Below are positions 1 through 10,660 of a DNA stretch of 64,000 nt, one piece after another; position 1 is the stretch's first letter; every line of letters starts with the position of its first letter. The DNA is from Allosphingosinicella deserti. GTDB lineage: Bacteria; Pseudomonadota; Alphaproteobacteria; Sphingomonadales; Sphingomonadaceae. The DNA lies in the NCBI RefSeq assembly GCF_003012735.1, contig NZ_PXYI01000002.1:806001-870000 (forward strand), given 5' to 3'. A program made the position numbers and the translations under genes. The notes under the pieces were generated by a model. It was given only the letters and a program-made list of their open reading frames with translations. It had not been told where the DNA came from and did no database searches.

Positions 1-3000
1 ACGAAAGCGCCAGGTGTCGCTTATGGTCCGAATGCGAGCGCCGTGTCGACGGAGCCATTCGAAGGTAACTTCGCCTTCTCCGTAACAAACATTTCGCCGT
101 CGTCAAACTATCATGTTGCAATATCTGGAGCAGCGAAGGCCGCAGATACGGCTGCTATAGATTACAGCTTTCAGATTTATAATGGAACAGCCTACTATTA
201 CGAGGCTGGCGTCCAGGTCGCTACCAAAGCGATCAACGGTAAAATGTGGATGTGGAGAACGGGAACGACGCTCCATTACGGCACAGGTCCGGACTGGCAG
301 TCTGCCTCCTCTCTATCTGGTATTTTCCGGACCATCTACAACGTAGCCGGTCCAATGCACTTCGATACATTGCTATTTGAAGTCAACAGTTCGATGGAAG
401 TGCAGTTCTTTGATCCGCAGAAGCCCGGGCTGGCCAACCATGCCAACGCATTGATCACGGACCTCGGCGACGGCACATTCACCATTGCCAAGCAGGGCAG
501 CACGAGCAACGCGTGGGATGCTAGCGCAACGTCGAACCAGCCGATCACCGGAGACTTCCGGATCTCCGCTCGCTATCTGCCTTACTCGCCCAACCTCGTC
601 ATCGGCGTCGGCACGAATGTCTTCGCCGATACCAGCTGGCAATCTGTCCAGTACGGGCTACAGCTCACCTGGGAAAAGAAGGTTCATGCCCTCGACAATG
701 GCGTGGTCAAAGCGACCCGAGATCTCGAGGGTCCGGATTTTACCAACATTGTGTGGATGTGGCGGGAAGGCTCGACGCTGCGATATGGCGTAGGGGACAA
801 TTTCGAGATTGCGTCGACCTCCGGGCTCCTCCACACGGTCGAGGGTGTCACCGGTGACGTTCACTTCGATTCCAGTCTTTACACGTCCACCAGTGCTGTC
901 GAGGTCAAGATCGAATATCCGGAGCTCATGTCGCATGCCAGCGTCGAGCATGTCGATTATGACGCCGCGGGGTTCGTCAGGGCAACCAAGGACGCGCTCA
1001 ACAACAGCACCAGCTATACGTACAATGCCTTCGGGCAGGTCGCTTCCATCACGCGCCCGCTTCCGTTGGCACAATCCGAGAAGACGATCTTCGAATATGA
1101 CCGCCGCGGGAATCACAGCAAGACGGTCAAGGATTCAGGCGGGCTTAATCTTGCGAGCGTGACCTCGTACGATGCGTTCGGACGCGCGTGGCAGACGCAG
1201 GATGCCCACGGATATCTGCGCAACACGGGCTACGATCGCGCCGGCCGCGTGATCAGCGTCAAGGACGCCGCTCAGAAGGATGCTGCCCAGAACGAGCAGA
1301 CTTACGAATATGACAGCCGCGGCTACCTGAGATTCTCCACTGACAGGAATGGCAAGCGCACCTCCTATGTCTATGGTGCGCTCGGTCGAACCCTGACGAT
1401 CACGACGCCCGAGAATGTTGTCACCACCATTACCAAGAACATGTTTGACGAGACAGTCTCGATTGTCGATGCATCGAACAAGGGCGTTTCCTATGCTTAC
1501 GATCGTGACGGAAATGTCACTAAGGCCTTCGACGCAGTCAGCAACACGATCGAAAGCGAGTTCGATCTTGCCGGGCGTGTCAAGAAGACGACTGATGCGA
1601 ATAAAGTTGTTACGACGTACGAATATGACGCCGCCAACCGCGTCCTGAAGACGATCGTCGATCCCGCAGGGCTCAATCTCATCACCACATACCGATATGA
1701 CGGCAAGGGTCAGAAGATCGAGGTCGTGGGCGCGGACGGCAACGTCACGGCGATCGAATATGATCTCGCGGGCAACGTGTTGCGGCACATCGCAGGCCCG
1801 GGGGCAGGTAAGCCGAACGCCACCACCGCTTACGCCTACGACGCCAGCGGGCGTCAGGTCGCGGTCACCGAGGGGTGGGGCACAGCTGCGGCGAAGACCA
1901 CCGCTTATGTCTACGACAAGGCCGACCGGCTGATTGCGACCCGGGTTGATCCCTATGGGCTCAATCTCAAGACCGAGTTCGGCTATGACAGCCGAGGCAA
2001 CGTGCTGTGGCGGAAGGATGCCGCTGGGGACACCACTTACTATCAATATGATTCGGATAACCGGCAGGTCCTGGCGGCCGATCGTGAGGGACGGGTCACG
2101 GAGACCTTCTACGACAAGGAGGGCCGGATCGTCGGCACGCTGCGTTATGCCGCGCGGGCTACGATCGATGCCGTCAACAAGACTTTCGCCCAACCCGCGA
2201 AGAACGCGGATGCCGACCAATTCACCAATCATGTTTTCGATGGTGACGGTCGCTTGCGGTTCACGATTGATCCGCTTCGGGGGCTCACCGAATATCGCTA
2301 CGACGCACACGGCAATCTCGAGCTGACGGTTCGCTATGGAGGCCCGGTGGACCGGCCCATTCCTCCTTCGACGCTCTACGACGTCGCCGGAGCCCAGGCG
2401 CAGATCGCAAAATATTCACTTGGCGCACGGCCCGATCTGCGCGGCTACGGCGTCTTGCATGACGTTGCCGATCGTCCCTGGGTTTCGGTGAACGAGGAAG
2501 GCTACGTCACTGCCTACGCCTACGACGGCAACGGCAATGTCGTGAAGCAGACGCGCTTCGACGACCGCTGGAGCGGCGAGTTTACCGCGGCGGGCTTGTC
2601 GGCTTGGATGAGCGGGAAGACCGGACGGGTCGATCGCAGCTTCTATGACGCGGCCGGGCGCGTGCAATATTCGGTCGATGCCGAGAACTTCGTCACGGCT
2701 TTCACCTATGACGGCGCCGGACGGGTCAAATCCGAGACGCGCTACGCCGAGCAGTTCAACGACATCGTTGACGGAACGACCGCCGCATCCGTCGCTTCGC
2801 TGCTAGCCGGTGCGAATGCTGCCAAGGCCGCGGTCACGCGCTACGGCTACGATTCCGCCGGCCGTCTGACGGATATCACCGACCCGCTGTCGGTGGTGAC
2901 CCATCACGAGCTTGACGCGCTCGGCCAGGCCATCAAGACCTATTACGCCTACGGAACAACGGCCGAGAGCATCACTGCTCGAACGTTCAAGGCAGGGCGT

Positions 3001-6000
3001 CTTGCAAGCGAGATCCAGGCTTTCGGCGCTACCTACCCGAGCGAAACAGTTCCCTCAGGCACTCCCTATCAGAGCGAGACCGTCTACACGTACGATGGGG
3101 TCGGCCGGGTGCTGACCATCAAGACCGGTGCAAAGCAGACCGCCTATGAATATGACGCACTCGGGCACGTGAAGCGTGAGCGCAACCAGATCGATGCGTC
3201 GACCTGGGCCGAGACCGAGACGACCTATGACAGCTTCGGCAATGCCGTGAAGGTCAAGGATCCGCGCGGAAATGTCAGCTACGCTTATTATGATGCGCTG
3301 AACCGCGTCCGGTTGCAGGTCGACGCCGGCGGTCACGACCAGACCGGCGGCTATGCGACGGAGACGACCTATACGCTCGGCGGCGCGATCGCCAGCGTGA
3401 CCCGGCGCGCAAAGGCCGTGTCCGGTACTTACAGCGAGAATAGCCGACCGACCGTCAACCGGGATTCTGAACGGGATGCGACGACCTGGTTCGTCCGGGA
3501 CAAGCTCGACCGGATCACCGATGTGATCGACGCCGAAAACAAGATCGAAAGCTACGTGCTCAACGCCTTCGGCCATCGGAAGACCGTCACGAGCAAGAGC
3601 GGCGGCGTCACGACCTATGTCTACGACAAGCTTGGCCGTGCCACCAGGGAGACGGTGGAGATCAAGTCGGAGCTCACGCCGGGCGTCACGACCACGATCG
3701 TCAATACCTTCTCTTATGATGCCCGCGGCAACATGCTCCAGAAGGTGGAGGCGTCCAATCTCGCGGAGAAGCGCACGACGACCTACGAGTATGACAAGCT
3801 AAACCGTGTCAAGAAAATGTACGGCGATACTGTCGGCTATATCCTTCAGCCAGGCCAGACTGAGAATACCGATGATCAGCCTACGGAGCAGTACCGCTAC
3901 GATCAGCTGGGTAACCTTATCGAGAAAATAGACGCCCTGAACGCTAGTACACGCTATTATTACGACAAAATGGGCCGGGTCGTCGAGGAGATCGATGCAC
4001 TCCGGAATGTTGTTTCCCGGCAATACGACGTCAACGGCAACCTCGTTTCCGAAAGGCAACATGCGCTTCGGGCGTCATCGCCGACGGACACGAAACCGGG
4101 TCTGCCCGCGAAGAGCGTCGATGACAGGGTTAAATTCTTCTCGTATGATGGCTTGAATCGTCTGCTCAGCACCACGCAAGTGGGGGTTCTGGCCGGCTCC
4201 TGGACCAGCGGGGGCTATCAGAACGGGGTGGCAAACCTCACCACCAGCTTCGAATATGATGCCGCCGGCAACGTCATCCGGCAGACGGATCCGAACGGCA
4301 ATGTGATCCGGAACTATTACGACAAGCTTGGTAACCGCCTCGAGCAGATCGACCAAGAAGGCTATATGACCTCCTGGCGATACGATGCCGAGGGAAATGT
4401 GACCACCGACTGGCGATGGGCCACGCGCGTCGAGGTCTATGCTGACGGGAGTCATACCTCGCCGACCAGCATCGACAACCGCGTCACCCAATTCACATAT
4501 GACCGGAACGGACGCCGTCTCAGTGAGCAGCGCTGGCTCGACGGAACCAAGGCGCAGGCGAGCGCCGATTCGATCATCCGATATACGTACAATGCACTTG
4601 GCCAGGTCCTCACCAAAAGGGAAGCTACCGGGGACCAGACTTCTTACACCTATGACAATGCCGGGCGCCTGGAGAAGGAACAGCGGGCGAAATTCCGCGA
4701 CCAGACCAACAACGAGGTCACCCCCACCACGACCTACAAATATGACGGTCTGAACAATCTCCTCCGCACTACGGAGGGTATGAGCGCGGAGCGCGTTACC
4801 ACTTATGTTTACGGTGCGGGTGGTCGGCTCGCGTCGATGACCAATGCCGCCGGCGACACGTTCAGCTACGCTTATGACCGAGCCGGCAACGTTTTGCGCG
4901 AATCCTATGTGCGCCGTCGGGTACAGAGCATCTCGGCTCAGGGTGCGATCACCTATACCGACATTAGCGAAGCATTGCTCTATGTCCGGGACGCGCTCGG
5001 CCGCGTGACGGGCCAAGGCAACGCCACTCTGGTCAACGGAGCGTGGCAGGCGGGCATTCGCCAGAACATTCGGTACAACACTTTCGGTGACGTGACCGGC
5101 CGCGGCAGCTCCGCATGGGCCTCTGCTCCGGCCTATCAGGAGCAGTTCGTCTACGACGTCGGGAGCCGGCTCACGGCCTCCAATTCCGGCGATGGCGTCT
5201 GGCGCTATTTCGTCTCGGACAAGGCGGGCAATCAGACCCTGGTCGTCGAAGACGAGGGGAGCGATCTCGCCGGCAAGACGCTGGAACAGGTCATCGCGCT
5301 TTCCAAGGGAAATGGCGCTGCTCCAGGCTATGTCTATGTCGACCGCATCAATACCACGGCCATAGGCGTCGACAAACGCGGGCAAGCCATTGCACAGTCC
5401 GCGATGAAGCGGCAGTTGAACGCGGCAACGGTCGTCGATGTCTCGACGACGAAGGGCTACAATGCCTTCGGCGAGGTCGCCTGGGAAAAGAATGCAGAAG
5501 GAGCGCAGACCAGCTACACCTACAACACGATGGGCCGGGTGCGCTCGATCGTCCGGCCGACGGTCTCGGTAACTTTTGAGAACGGCACCAGGCAGAATGT
5601 CGCGCCGACCGAATCCTTCCGCTACGATCTTTCTGGGCGCCTGACCGGTACGACGGACGCAAACGGCAACCGCACCACGCGAGAGCTTCTCGCCGGCACC
5701 GGCTATGGCGGCAGCGAGGCCCTGGTCACGGCGGAACTCCACGCCGATAATGGCGTGGCACGGACCTATTATGACCAGTTCGGCGATGCGCGCCTGTTCC
5801 GCAGCGAGCTATACGCCGCGAACCTGGACAATTTTGCCGCATCAGACGAATCGCGCAGCTACGACAAGATGGGGCGGCTGACGACTCAGGTCGAGCGTGG
5901 CGGGCTCACCCATAGCTACCTGTACGACCTTCTCGGCCAGCGCATCCTGCACACCAACACGGTCCTGGGTGCGGCCAACGCCGAAATCACCGACTATGAT

Positions 6001-9000
6001 CTGCAGGGGCGGGTGACGCGGCAGGTGGCGTTCGGCGGCGACACGACGACGACGAGCTATGCCTGGGATGCGACGCTGCAGACTGCAGACGTGACCGTGG
6101 GCGGTTGGACGACGACGACGACCCTCGCTAACTCTCTTACTTCCATTGAGAAGGAGGATGTGTTCGGCCATGCCCTCTACAAGAAGGATCTTGGCGGGCG
6201 CATCTCGGAGATGACCTACGACAAGGCCGGGCGCCTGGTCGAGCGCACCGGCGCCGGGGCTATGACCTGGACCTGGCTGAACTCGGGGCTGGTCGACACG
6301 ATCACGGCAACGTCGGGGGCATCCGACACGAAGAACTGGAGCAGCAAGACCACCAGCCACGGCTATGACGTGCTGGGTAATCTCGTAGCTCAGTACACCG
6401 TCGATACGGTGGAAGAATATTACCAGTATTCCTGGGATGAGGGCGGATCCTCTTATTATCATGACACTGACCGAGTCTCGAGTGTCGTGCAGAATGCGAC
6501 GGCCGATTACGACACGGCCGGCCGTCTGCTCTGGTGGAGCGAGGCCGGCACGGGAACTGCGCCGGCGGCGCGCACCGATTATGAATATGATGCCAACGGC
6601 AACATCCGCCGGACGCGGGCGGCCCACCGTTTTCTGAATGCTCAGGGGGGCGACGCCGGCGCAGCGCCGACGAAGGACCTTTGGTACAAATATGACGTGC
6701 TGAATCGGGTGACGCTGTCCGCAGGCCGCCTTGAAGGGGGCAGCATCGTTGGAGGTGAGGCGAACACCTACAACGCCGCGGGTCAGCGCATGACGACGAC
6801 CCGTTTCGTGGCAGCATCGGAAGACTATGGCGATCCCAACGATGGGGGCTACAGCGTTCCTTACGAGGCGATTCAGAGGGAAAGCTACAGCTACACGACG
6901 GCGGGGCAGCTCGACCTTGTCTATGTCGTACAGGGTGGTTCGACGACTGCGCCGGATGGAACGCTGATCGGCGCAGAGCCCTCGGGGACGGGCACGAAGC
7001 GCGCAGATTACGATTATGACGGCATGGGGCGGGTTACCCGGCAGATCGACTATGACGCTGGCGGCACGGTCGTTCAGTATCAGCGCGACGTCACCTACAA
7101 CGGCAAGGGCCAGATCACCGGGGAGACCACCAACACCCGGCGCGGCGCTGACATCTTCCGCAGCACCATCGTCAACAATTATGGAACCGGCACCTCTTAC
7201 GCGCTCGGTGCGGTGGTCTGGTCGACGTCGCGGAACGACAAGTTCGTCAAGGGCACGACGTTGGCAACGGGCAGCGCGAACCCGCTCGACACGCGTACCG
7301 ACAACACGATTGGGTGGTACGACGGGGCGGTGACCACGCAGGTCCGCTATGACGAAGATGCCGGCACTTACACGTACAGCGCATCTTCTGGGACATATAC
7401 AGAAGATGGCGATCACGATGGTAACACCATCTTCAGGACGACCTATAGCTACAATGATGCCGGGCAGCTGCAGTCCGCGCAGGTGAATGACGGCCGCCCG
7501 AGGACGGTCACCTACACCAACGACATGACCGGGCAGGTGATCCGTCGCGATGAGGCGGACAACAAGATACCGACCCAGTCCCAGCCTTACCTCAACGGCG
7601 ATCCGCATGAAGCGTGGTACCGGTTCGGCGGCAAGCAGATGGGCTATGTCGGCAACAACGGCACGCTCGACACCGACTACCAGAGCTCGGTTTCGAACCG
7701 CACGGCGACGGCCGGCACCGGCGCGTTCCGCAACGGCGGCGCCTATGGCGGGACGCATGCCGACTTCGACCTGAGCACGAGCGCGCTGACCAGCTACAGC
7801 CAGGGCGGCTCGGGCGGGAGCTATACCGTGCAGGGCGGCGAGACGCTGACCTCGATCGCGGCACAGCTCTGGGGCGATGCCTCGCTCTGGTACAAGCTTG
7901 CCGAGGCGAACGGCCTGTCGGCGTCGAACGCGCTGATGGAAGGGCAGCGGCTCACCATCCCAGCCGGGGTGATGAAGAACACGCACAATGCGTCGACGTT
8001 CAAGCCCTACGATCCGGCCGAGGCGATGGGCGAGACCAGCCCGACCACGCCCAAGCCGCAGACGCAGAAGAGCAACAAGTGCGGCGTGTTCGGGCAACTG
8101 GTGCTGGCGGTCGTGGCGGTCGCGGTGACGTTCGCGACGGCAGGGACGTTCGCGGCCGCGATGGGGCCGGTACTGGGCGGGATCGCGACCGGCGCTACCG
8201 CCTCGATCGTGAGCCAGGCGGTGGGCGTCGCAACGGGTATCCAGGATGGCTTCAACTGGAAGGGCGTCGCGATGTCGGCGATCGCCGGAGGGGTAAGCGC
8301 AGGACTGGACAAGCTGTCGGGCGTCAAGGGATTGGGCTTCCTCGATGGTGGGTCCATCGGCGCCGATGTGGCCCGAGGTGCCATCGCGAATGGAGTGGGC
8401 CAGGGCCTTGGCGTTGCTCTTCAGTTGCAGAGCAAGTTCAGTTGGGCTGGCGTGGCAGCTGCCGGTATCAGCGCGGGCGTGAGCGGTGCTGCGGGCCGGT
8501 CGCTTCCGGGCGCTGCCAAGTCATTTCGGCAGGCCAGTTTCGGGAACCAGACCGCATCGGGCTTCGCCGGAGCGATCTCTGGTGCGGCGACCCGATCCGT
8601 CCTGACGGGCACGAGCTTTGGCGATAACATCATTGCAGTACTGCCGGATGTGATCGCATCGACGATCGGGAATGCCGCGGTGCGTGGCCTCAAGGACATC
8701 GTCGACTACCAAAGCCAACGCGGCCCTGAATATGCGTCCACCCAAGGCCTTATAGATCGGACCACGGTGTCGTCGGAGCCCGAGATTGTCGTAACGGGTC
8801 ATGTGCCGAATGTATGGGATAAGCTGCAATCTTACGCCAACACCGCCCTTGAATACATCGATAAGGCAGCGGATTATGTTTATTACAATTTAGAATCAAG
8901 CATTCGTGCGCGGGCAGAGAGCAGCAACCTAGGGCTCGTTGCGCGCGGCTTAGGCATCGTAGCCGAGCGCGCGGGTTTTCATTCGACTTCCGTGGCGTTC

Positions 9001-9759
9001 AACAAGGCCGCTGACTTTTATTCCGGTCAGTATTCGGGTGCGGCAATCTCGATTCTGGATCGAGTGAGCGCGATCGGACGCGCTGTGCTGCATCCGGTCA
9101 CCGCCCTGGAGGGCGTGGCGAGAACCACCGACGCCTTGATAATGTCCAATCCTAGTGACTTCGCGAATGCAGCGAGAGCTGGCATCGGTCGCGCACGAGC
9201 GGTGTTGGCGAGCGGCGATGCTCGGGCGATTGGCGAGCTTAGCGGTCGGACTGGGGTTGCGGTTGCCGATATCTTTATTGGGTCAAAGGGGCTTGGCGCT
9301 CTCCGTGGCGTTGAGGCTGTCGGCGATCTTGCAGGTGCGGGGCGTGCCACTCGCGTTGTCGGCAGTGCCGCAGAGACTGTGCCCACTATAGCCGGACCAA
9401 CTGGCAAAGCTTACAGTGTGGCGTTCGAAACGAAGCTGGACGCAAGCGTGTGGGGCAAAAGCGATAGCGTTCACTTCAACAGGGCGAATGCTGCACTTGA
9501 TGACGCGCTACGTTCGGACCCGGTTTGGGCTGCGCAAATGGAGGAAATGATCCCCGGCGTGCAGGGCTCTGTCGCCAAGGCCGGGGGTCGCGCGACCCCG
9601 GAAGGTTGGGTTTGGCACCATGATGTTGAACCGGGTACGATGCAGCTTTCGCCCACCAATCAGCATTGGGACCCCAAATTCTGGAATACCTTCCACCCCG
9701 ATAACAAAGGGGGGTATGCGATATGGGCTCGGCCCGCTGGTGCGCCGCCAAGGAAATAG
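1..9759 (+). CDS. Giant YD-repeat (RHS-like) toxin with WHH nuclease tip, 5' end outside window
   Basis: The frame is open from base 1, so the GTG at 43 is not a reliable start and the gene begins upstream. About 3252 residues are visible. Order: one partial and one complete beta-rich domain (to about nt 930), then dozens of YD repeats (about nt 940-7600). A LysM domain follows near nt 7815-7970, then the conserved SNKCGVFG junction (about nt 8068) and a Gly/Ala-rich hydrophobic region with two W(K/A)GVA motifs (8098-8690). An EIVVTG motif lies near 8780. The C-terminus (about 9600-9720) has GWVWHHD, PGTMQL and a later H..GG..W, which fits the HNH/ENDO VII 'WHH' nuclease toxins. RHS proteins encapsulate or display such tips and deliver them to neighbouring cells. 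There is no Hint domain. The tip is followed at once by a SUKH-type immunity gene. The core shares long near-identical tracts with the genes at 32795 and 47136. Family and tip are well supported; delivery route is unknown. Confidence 0.9.
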   Translation, partial: TKAPGVAYGPNASAVSTEPFEGNFAFSVTNISPSSNYHVAISGAAKAADTAAIDYSFQIYNGTAYYYEAGVQVATKAINGKMWMWRTGTTLHYGTGPDWQSASSLSGIFRTIYNVAGPMHFDTLLFEVNSSMEVQFFDPQKPGLANHANALITDLGDGTFTIAKQGSTSNAWDASATSNQPITGDFRISARYLPYSPNLVIGVGTNVFADTSWQSVQYGLQLTWEKKVHALDNGVVKATRDLEGPDFTNIVWMWREGSTLRYGVGDNFEIASTSGLLHTVEGVTGDVHFDSSLYTSTSAVEVKIEYPELMSHASVEHVDYDAAGFVRATKDALNNSTSYTYNAFGQVASITRPLPLAQSEKTIFEYDRRGNHSKTVKDSGGLNLASVTSYDAFGRAWQTQDAHGYLRNTGYDRAGRVISVKDAAQKDAAQNEQTYEYDSRGYLRFSTDRNGKRTSYVYGALGRTLTITTPENVVTTITKNMFDETVSIVDASNKGVSYAYDRDGNVTKAFDAVSNTIESEFDLAGRVKKTTDANKVVTTYEYDAANRVLKTIVDPAGLNLITTYRYDGKGQKIEVVGADGNVTAIEYDLAGNVLRHIAGPGAGKPNATTAYAYDASGRQVAVTEGWGTAAAKTTAYVYDKADRLIATRVDPYGLNLKTEFGYDSRGNVLWRKDAAGDTTYYQYDSDNRQVLAADREGRVTETFYDKEGRIVGTLRYAARATIDAVNKTFAQPAKNADADQFTNHVFDGDGRLRFTIDPLRGLTEYRYDAHGNLELTVRYGGPVDRPIPPSTLYDVAGAQAQIAKYSLGARPDLRGYGVLHDVADRPWVSVNEEGYVTAYAYDGNGNVVKQTRFDDRWSGEFTAAGLSAWMSGKTGRVDRSFYDAAGRVQYSVDAENFVTAFTYDGAGRVKSETRYAEQFNDIVDGTTAASVASLLAGANAAKAAVTRYGYDSAGRLTDITDPLSVVTHHELDALGQAIKTYYAYGTTAESITARTFKAGRLASEIQAFGATYPSETVPSGTPYQSETVYTYDGVGRVLTIKTGAKQTAYEYDALGHVKRERNQIDASTWAETETTYDSFGNAVKVKDPRGNVSYAYYDALNRVRLQVDAGGHDQTGGYATETTYTLGGAIASVTRRAKAVSGTYSENSRPTVNRDSERDATTWFVRDKLDRITDVIDAENKIESYVLNAFGHRKTVTSKSGGVTTYVYDKLGRATRETVEIKSELTPGVTTTIVNTFSYDARGNMLQKVEASNLAEKRTTTYEYDKLNRVKKMYGDTVGYILQPGQTENTDDQPTEQYRYDQLGNLIEKIDALNASTRYYYDKMGRVVEEIDALRNVVSRQYDVNGNLVSERQHALRASSPTDTKPGLPAKSVDDRVKFFSYDGLNRLLSTTQVGVLAGSWTSGGYQNGVANLTTSFEYDAAGNVIRQTDPNGNVIRNYYDKLGNRLEQIDQEGYMTSWRYDAEGNVTTDWRWATRVEVYADGSHTSPTSIDNRVTQFTYDRNGRRLSEQRWLDGTKAQASADSIIRYTYNALGQVLTKREATGDQTSYTYDNAGRLEKEQRAKFRDQTNNEVTPTTTYKYDGLNNLLRTTEGMSAERVTTYVYGAGGRLASMTNAAGDTFSYAYDRAGNVLRESYVRRRVQSISAQGAITYTDISEALLYVRDALGRVTGQGNATLVNGAWQAGIRQNIRYNTFGDVTGRGSSAWASAPAYQEQFVYDVGSRLTASNSGDGVWRYFVSDKAGNQTLVVEDEGSDLAGKTLEQVIALSKGNGAAPGYVYVDRINTTAIGVDKRGQAIAQSAMKRQLNAATVVDVSTTKGYNAFGEVAWEKNAEGAQTSYTYNTMGRVRSIVRPTVSVTFENGTRQNVAPTESFRYDLSGRLTGTTDANGNRTTRELLAGTGYGGSEALVTAELHADNGVARTYYDQFGDARLFRSELYAANLDNFAASDESRSYDKMGRLTTQVERGGLTHSYLYDLLGQRILHTNTVLGAANAEITDYDLQGRVTRQVAFGGDTTTTSYAWDATLQTADVTVGGWTTTTTLANSLTSIEKEDVFGHALYKKDLGGRISEMTYDKAGRLVERTGAGAMTWTWLNSGLVDTITATSGASDTKNWSSKTTSHGYDVLGNLVAQYTVDTVEEYYQYSWDEGGSSYYHDTDRVSSVVQNATADYDTAGRLLWWSEAGTGTAPAARTDYEYDANGNIRRTRAAHRFLNAQGGDAGAAPTKDLWYKYDVLNRVTLSAGRLEGGSIVGGEANTYNAAGQRMTTTRFVAASEDYGDPNDGGYSVPYEAIQRESYSYTTAGQLDLVYVVQGGSTTAPDGTLIGAEPSGTGTKRADYDYDGMGRVTRQIDYDAGGTVVQYQRDVTYNGKGQITGETTNTRRGADIFRSTIVNNYGTGTSYALGAVVWSTSRNDKFVKGTTLATGSANPLDTRTDNTIGWYDGAVTTQVRYDEDAGTYTYSASSGTYTEDGDHDGNTIFRTTYSYNDAGQLQSAQVNDGRPRTVTYTNDMTGQVIRRDEADNKIPTQSQPYLNGDPHEAWYRFGGKQMGYVGNNGTLDTDYQSSVSNRTATAGTGAFRNGGAYGGTHADFDLSTSALTSYSQGGSGGSYTVQGGETLTSIAAQLWGDASLWYKLAEANGLSASNALMEGQRLTIPAGVMKNTHNASTFKPYDPAEAMGETSPTTPKPQTQKSNKCGVFGQLVLAVVAVAVTFATAGTFAAAMGPVLGGIATGATASIVSQAVGVATGIQDGFNWKGVAMSAIAGGVSAGLDKLSGVKGLGFLDGGSIGADVARGAIANGVGQGLGVALQLQSKFSWAGVAAAGISAGVSGAAGRSLPGAAKSFRQASFGNQTASGFAGAISGAATRSVLTGTSFGDNIIAVLPDVIASTIGNAAVRGLKDIVDYQSQRGPEYASTQGLIDRTTVSSEPEIVVTGHVPNVWDKLQSYANTALEYIDKAADYVYYNLESSIRARAESSNLGLVARGLGIVAERAGFHSTSVAFNKAADFYSGQYSGAAISILDRVSAIGRAVLHPVTALEGVARTTDALIMSNPSDFANAARAGIGRARAVLASGDARAIGELSGRTGVAVADIFIGSKGLGALRGVEAVGDLAGAGRATRVVGSAAETVPTIAGPTGKAYSVAFETKLDASVWGKSDSVHFNRANAALDDALRSDPVWAAQMEEMIPGVQGSVAKAGGRATPEGWVWHHDVEPGTMQLSPTNQHWDPKFWNTFHPDNKGGYAIWARPAGAPPRK

Positions 9760-9768
9760 GATCGAGAT

Positions 9769-10242
9769 GTGAGGAATCTTGCGGAGTTAAACCTCAATGA
9801 TCGGGGAAAGGTTGTGGAACGGGCGCCTCCCTCGCCCGAGGTTACCTCGGCCTTTGAACGCGAGTTCAAAGTGTCACTCCCCTCCGAGTATCTCGGGCTT
9901 TTGATGTACTCGAATGGCGGGCATCCGGAGCTCGATTCCATCGCACCAATGGGTCGCACCGACATTGCCAAGCGGTCGGTCGATCACTTTTTTTACCTAA
10001 ATGAAGACCGCGAAGGGCCAGCGAGCCTATGGGCGGCCACAAAGGCATGGCGGTCAATCCTGAGCGAAAAACAGATACCTATCGCGGCCGATGGGGGCGG
10101 AAATGCCTTTGTCCTCGATATGGCTGCCACGCCTCCCAGGGTCCTCGCCTGCATACATGATGAAGGCTTTGCGCTTGTTGAAATGGCGCCTTCCTTCGGC
10201 GAGTTTATAGATCACCTCGAAATCGATCCGGATATGATCTGA
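9769..10242 (+). CDS. SMI1/KNR4 (SUKH)-like immunity protein
   Basis: This 157-residue protein starts at GTG 9769, nine bases after the RHS stop; the ATG at 9767 is followed at once by a stop and cannot be used. The N-terminal third reads like a SUKH domain: a PPS..V..FE..F.VSLP.EY...L.YSNGG pattern, then a central segment with PIAADGGGNAFVLD, which is the usual 'D.gGN.f..d' signature. A C-terminal helix carries SFGEFIDHLE. SUKH proteins are the commonest immunity partners of HNH/WHH nuclease toxins, so the pairing with the WHH tip is expected. It probably acts in the cytoplasm by binding and blocking the nuclease. No membrane segment or signal peptide is visible. Confidence 0.82.
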   Translation: MRNLAELNLNDRGKVVERAPPSPEVTSAFEREFKVSLPSEYLGLLMYSNGGHPELDSIAPMGRTDIAKRSVDHFFYLNEDREGPASLWAATKAWRSILSEKQIPIAADGGGNAFVLDMAATPPRVLACIHDEGFALVEMAPSFGEFIDHLEIDPDMI

Positions 10243-10244
10243 TC

Positions 10245-10559
10245 ATGCAAGCTAATCCTCGGTATGCGGGCAAGCCCCTTCTTCGACTTCTTGAATGCTA
10301 TGTGCTGTGGGCGATAGATGAGCTGCCAGAAAAGGAGGCTTCCTCCCTCGTGAGCATGACCCCGAAGCTTCAAAATCTATATAAATCTGACGGGCAGTGG
10401 CAGGATATTATCGCTGGTACTGTCGATATGGATGCTGAAATGCCGGAGCGGTTGAAGGTCCTTTGGGCGCGAAACGTGGAGATCGCCCAACAGAATGGCG
10501 CGGCGCTTACGCCGCAGCAGTTTGCAGAGATGGTGGTCGACGACAATTTTGCCGGCTGA
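10245..10559 (+). CDS. Small unknown protein in the toxin/immunity operon
   Basis: This 104-residue ORF starts two bases after the immunity gene's stop, so it is almost certainly co-transcribed and translationally coupled. It is acidic and mainly helical in appearance: an N-terminal LLRLLECYVLWAI segment, a WQDIIAGTVDMD stretch and a C-terminal ALTPQQFAEMVVDDNF. No family is recognised. Its place after a SUKH gene suggests an accessory to immunity, or a second immunity protein left over from an earlier toxin tip. No signal peptide or clear transmembrane helix is seen. Confidence 0.65.
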   Translation: MQANPRYAGKPLLRLLECYVLWAIDELPEKEASSLVSMTPKLQNLYKSDGQWQDIIAGTVDMDAEMPERLKVLWARNVEIAQQNGAALTPQQFAEMVVDDNFAG

Positions 10560-10589
10560 GGGTGATTTTAGCGAAAGCAAGATAAAAGG

Positions 10590-10634
10590 AATGGCTCCCT
10601 GGGCGGGGTAAGCCATTATCTGCACATCTTTTTT
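10590..10634 (+). terminator. Possible terminator after the first toxin/immunity operon
   Basis: A 7-bp inverted repeat, AATGGCT (10590-10596) and AGCCATT (10611-10617), is separated by a 14-base GC-rich loop and followed, after about 11 bases, by a run of six T (10629-10634). The T run is not directly adjacent to the stem, so this is a weak call. Confidence 0.3.
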
Positions 10635-10660
10635 AGCCGCCACTGGTGGAGAGACTCCCG

